Of a DNA stretch of 7,996 nt, positions 6,854-7,996 are shown in pieces. The stretch comes from Planctomycetota bacterium (GTDB taxonomy: Bacteria; Planctomycetota; Planctomycetia; Pirellulales; Lacipirellulaceae), in the NCBI GenBank assembly GCA_024278035.1, contig JAJRUA010000228.1, positions 1 through 7,996 on the forward strand, read 5' to 3'. How positions within the stretch are numbered: position 1 is the first letter of the stretch; each line of letters opens with the position of its first letter. The position numbers were made by a program, and so were the translations under genes. The notes beneath the pieces were generated by a model. The model made no database searches. It saw nothing but the letters and a program-made list of their open reading frames with translations, and had not been told where the DNA came from.

Positions 6854-6869
6854 ACCAGCAAGGAAAAAC
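6840..6869 (+). repeat. Imperfect 15-bp tandem duplication that contains the helicase stop codon
   Basis: Two adjacent 15-bp units, 6840-6854 and 6855-6869, share CCAGCAA and match at 11 of 15 positions. They encode SKD-stop-T and SKEKP in the same frame. The stop TAA in the first unit lines up with AAA (Lys) in the second, so a single A-to-T change explains the stop. The duplication adds five codons to a loop that varies in length in such helicases. Confidence 0.55.
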
Positions 6870-7996
6870 CCCAAGAGCCCCGGCGTATCGTTATCTCCAC
6901 CCACACGATCGCCCTCCAAGAACAGCTCATGCAAAAGGACTTACCGCTCCTCAACGCGGTGATTCCCCGTGACTTCTCGGCAGTGCTTGTCAAAGGGCGA
7001 CGTAATTACATGAGCCTTCGCCGGCTCGACTCGGCACTCGGTCGAGCCGGTTCGCTCTTCGATCGCGACGACCAAGTCGCTGAGCTACGGCTCTTAAAAA
7101 AATGGGCCGAGGAAACGAACGACGGATCGAAGGCTGACATGCGCCGTGACCCCGATTCGCAAGTTTGGGACGAAGTCGCCAGTGACAGCGGCAACTGCTT
7201 AGGCCGTCGCTGCCCCACCTATGGTAAATGCTTTTACTACGCCGACCGCCGTCGTATGCAGCATGCCCAAGTGCTGGTCGTGAACCATGCCCTGTTGTTT
7301 AGCGATATCGCTTTAAGACGGTACGGTGTGAGCTTGTTGCCGGACTACGATGTGGTGGTGCTGGATGAAGCGCATACGGTCGAGGCCGTTGCCGGCGATC
7401 ACTTAGGGCTCAAAGTCACGGCGGGTCAAATCGATTACCTGCTCAACAAACTGTACAACGACCGAACGCAAAAAGGCCTGCTCATCACCCATAAGTTGGA
7501 TGAAGCATGCAAGCAGGTGGATGCGTGCCGCGAAGCGTCGGGAGCCTTTTTTGGTGATTTGTGGGAATGGGGCGTTCGCCACGGCCCCGACAATGGGCGT
7601 GTCACCCAACCGGAGCTCGTTAGCGCAGCACTCAGTGCCGAGCTTCTGGTCTTAGCTCGAAAAATCAAACGGATTGCTGACGGATTGGACGACGAGGTCG
7701 AACGTCAGGACTACATCGCGGCCCATGACCGTCTCAATGGCCTGGCGGGAGAGATTGAAGCGTGGCGCACCCAAGCCGAGGAGGACGCCGTCTATTGGAT
7801 CGAATCACGCCGCACGCGGCACGGCGTGCCGCAGGTTTCGCTCGGAGCGGCCCCCCTTGATGTCGGCCCGGCATTACGAGAGCAACTGTTTGACCAAGTC
7901 GATTCCGTGATCTTGACGAGCGCGACCTTGTCGATCGGCGGCAAACCCAACGGGCCCTCTAAAAAACAAGGCGACCAACGGTTTGAGTTCTTCCAA
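6854..7996 (+). CDS. DinG/XPD-like helicase, continuation after in-frame TAA (3' end outside window)
   Basis: The frame of the preceding fragment stays open for 381 codons to the window edge. It shows motif Ia (ISTHTIALQEQL), an Fe-S-type region with Cys at 7196, 7211 and 7229 (spacing C-x4-C-x5-C, as in E. coli DinG Cys194/199/205), VLVVNHALLF, the DEAH box (LDEAH, 7361-7375) and motif III in VILTSATLS (7907-7933). The usual first Fe-S cysteine, after GRxNY, is Ser here (codon 7013-7015). The first in-frame ATG codons are at 6929 and 7010; a protein restarted there would lack Walker A and could not be a helicase. The clean open frame over 1.1 kb argues that the full-length protein is or was recently under selection. 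Motifs IV-VI lie beyond the window. Confidence 0.85.

Noticed and set aside
6595..6972. Plus-strand frame overlapping the helicase start and passing the TAA
   Set aside because: It is a different frame with Arg/His-rich sequence; the helicase motifs before and after the TAA are in the 6611 frame, so this is no frameshift explanation.

Overview
The window looks like chromosomal DNA of a planctomycete, most likely of the Pirellula/Rhodopirellula/Blastopirellula group. This is inferred from several things together: moderately GC-rich sequence, genes that mostly lack a Shine-Dalgarno sequence, a sulfurylase GTPase fused to APS kinase, and intergenic palindromes of kinds I remember as common in planctomycete genomes (a 9-bp-period CACGGAGAA palindrome and a GGCGAGCGG...GGCGTCAGCCCC palindrome). 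All genes I can support lie on the + strand.

Layout. Positions 2-394 hold the C-terminal third of an AspC-type aminotransferase. Positions 515-1330 encode a membrane-anchored prohibitin/stomatin (SPFH) protein. A 431-bp gene-free stretch (1331-1761) follows; it is rich in inverted repeats and may contain a structured RNA. cysD (1762-2670) and the fused cysNC (2823-4751) encode ATP sulfurylase and APS kinase, which turn sulfate into APS and PAPS. The 152-bp gap between them carries an 84-bp palindrome. A small exported or membrane-anchored protein of unknown function (4852-5379) comes next. thiS (5402-5602) and thiG (5766-6581), the sulfur carrier and the thiazole synthase of thiamine synthesis, are separated by a long near-perfect hairpin and a short repeat cluster. 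The window ends inside a DinG/XPD-like helicase gene that starts at 6611 and is interrupted by an in-frame TAA at 6851.

How the genes fit together. The middle of the window has a sulfur theme: sulfate activation by CysD/CysNC, then sulfur delivery to thiazole by ThiS/ThiG. The first and last genes are general metabolism and DNA repair. All intergenic gaps after cysD are under about 165 bp and all genes run the same way, so co-transcription is possible, but palindromes sit in two of the junctions.

No CRISPR array, tRNA, rRNA, insertion sequence or phage gene was seen, and I do not see a clearly new multi-gene system. The points most worth a second look are the interrupted helicase gene, the multi-hairpin region ahead of cysD, the atypical active-site motifs in the APS kinase domain, and the small secreted protein with two propeller-blade-like repeats.
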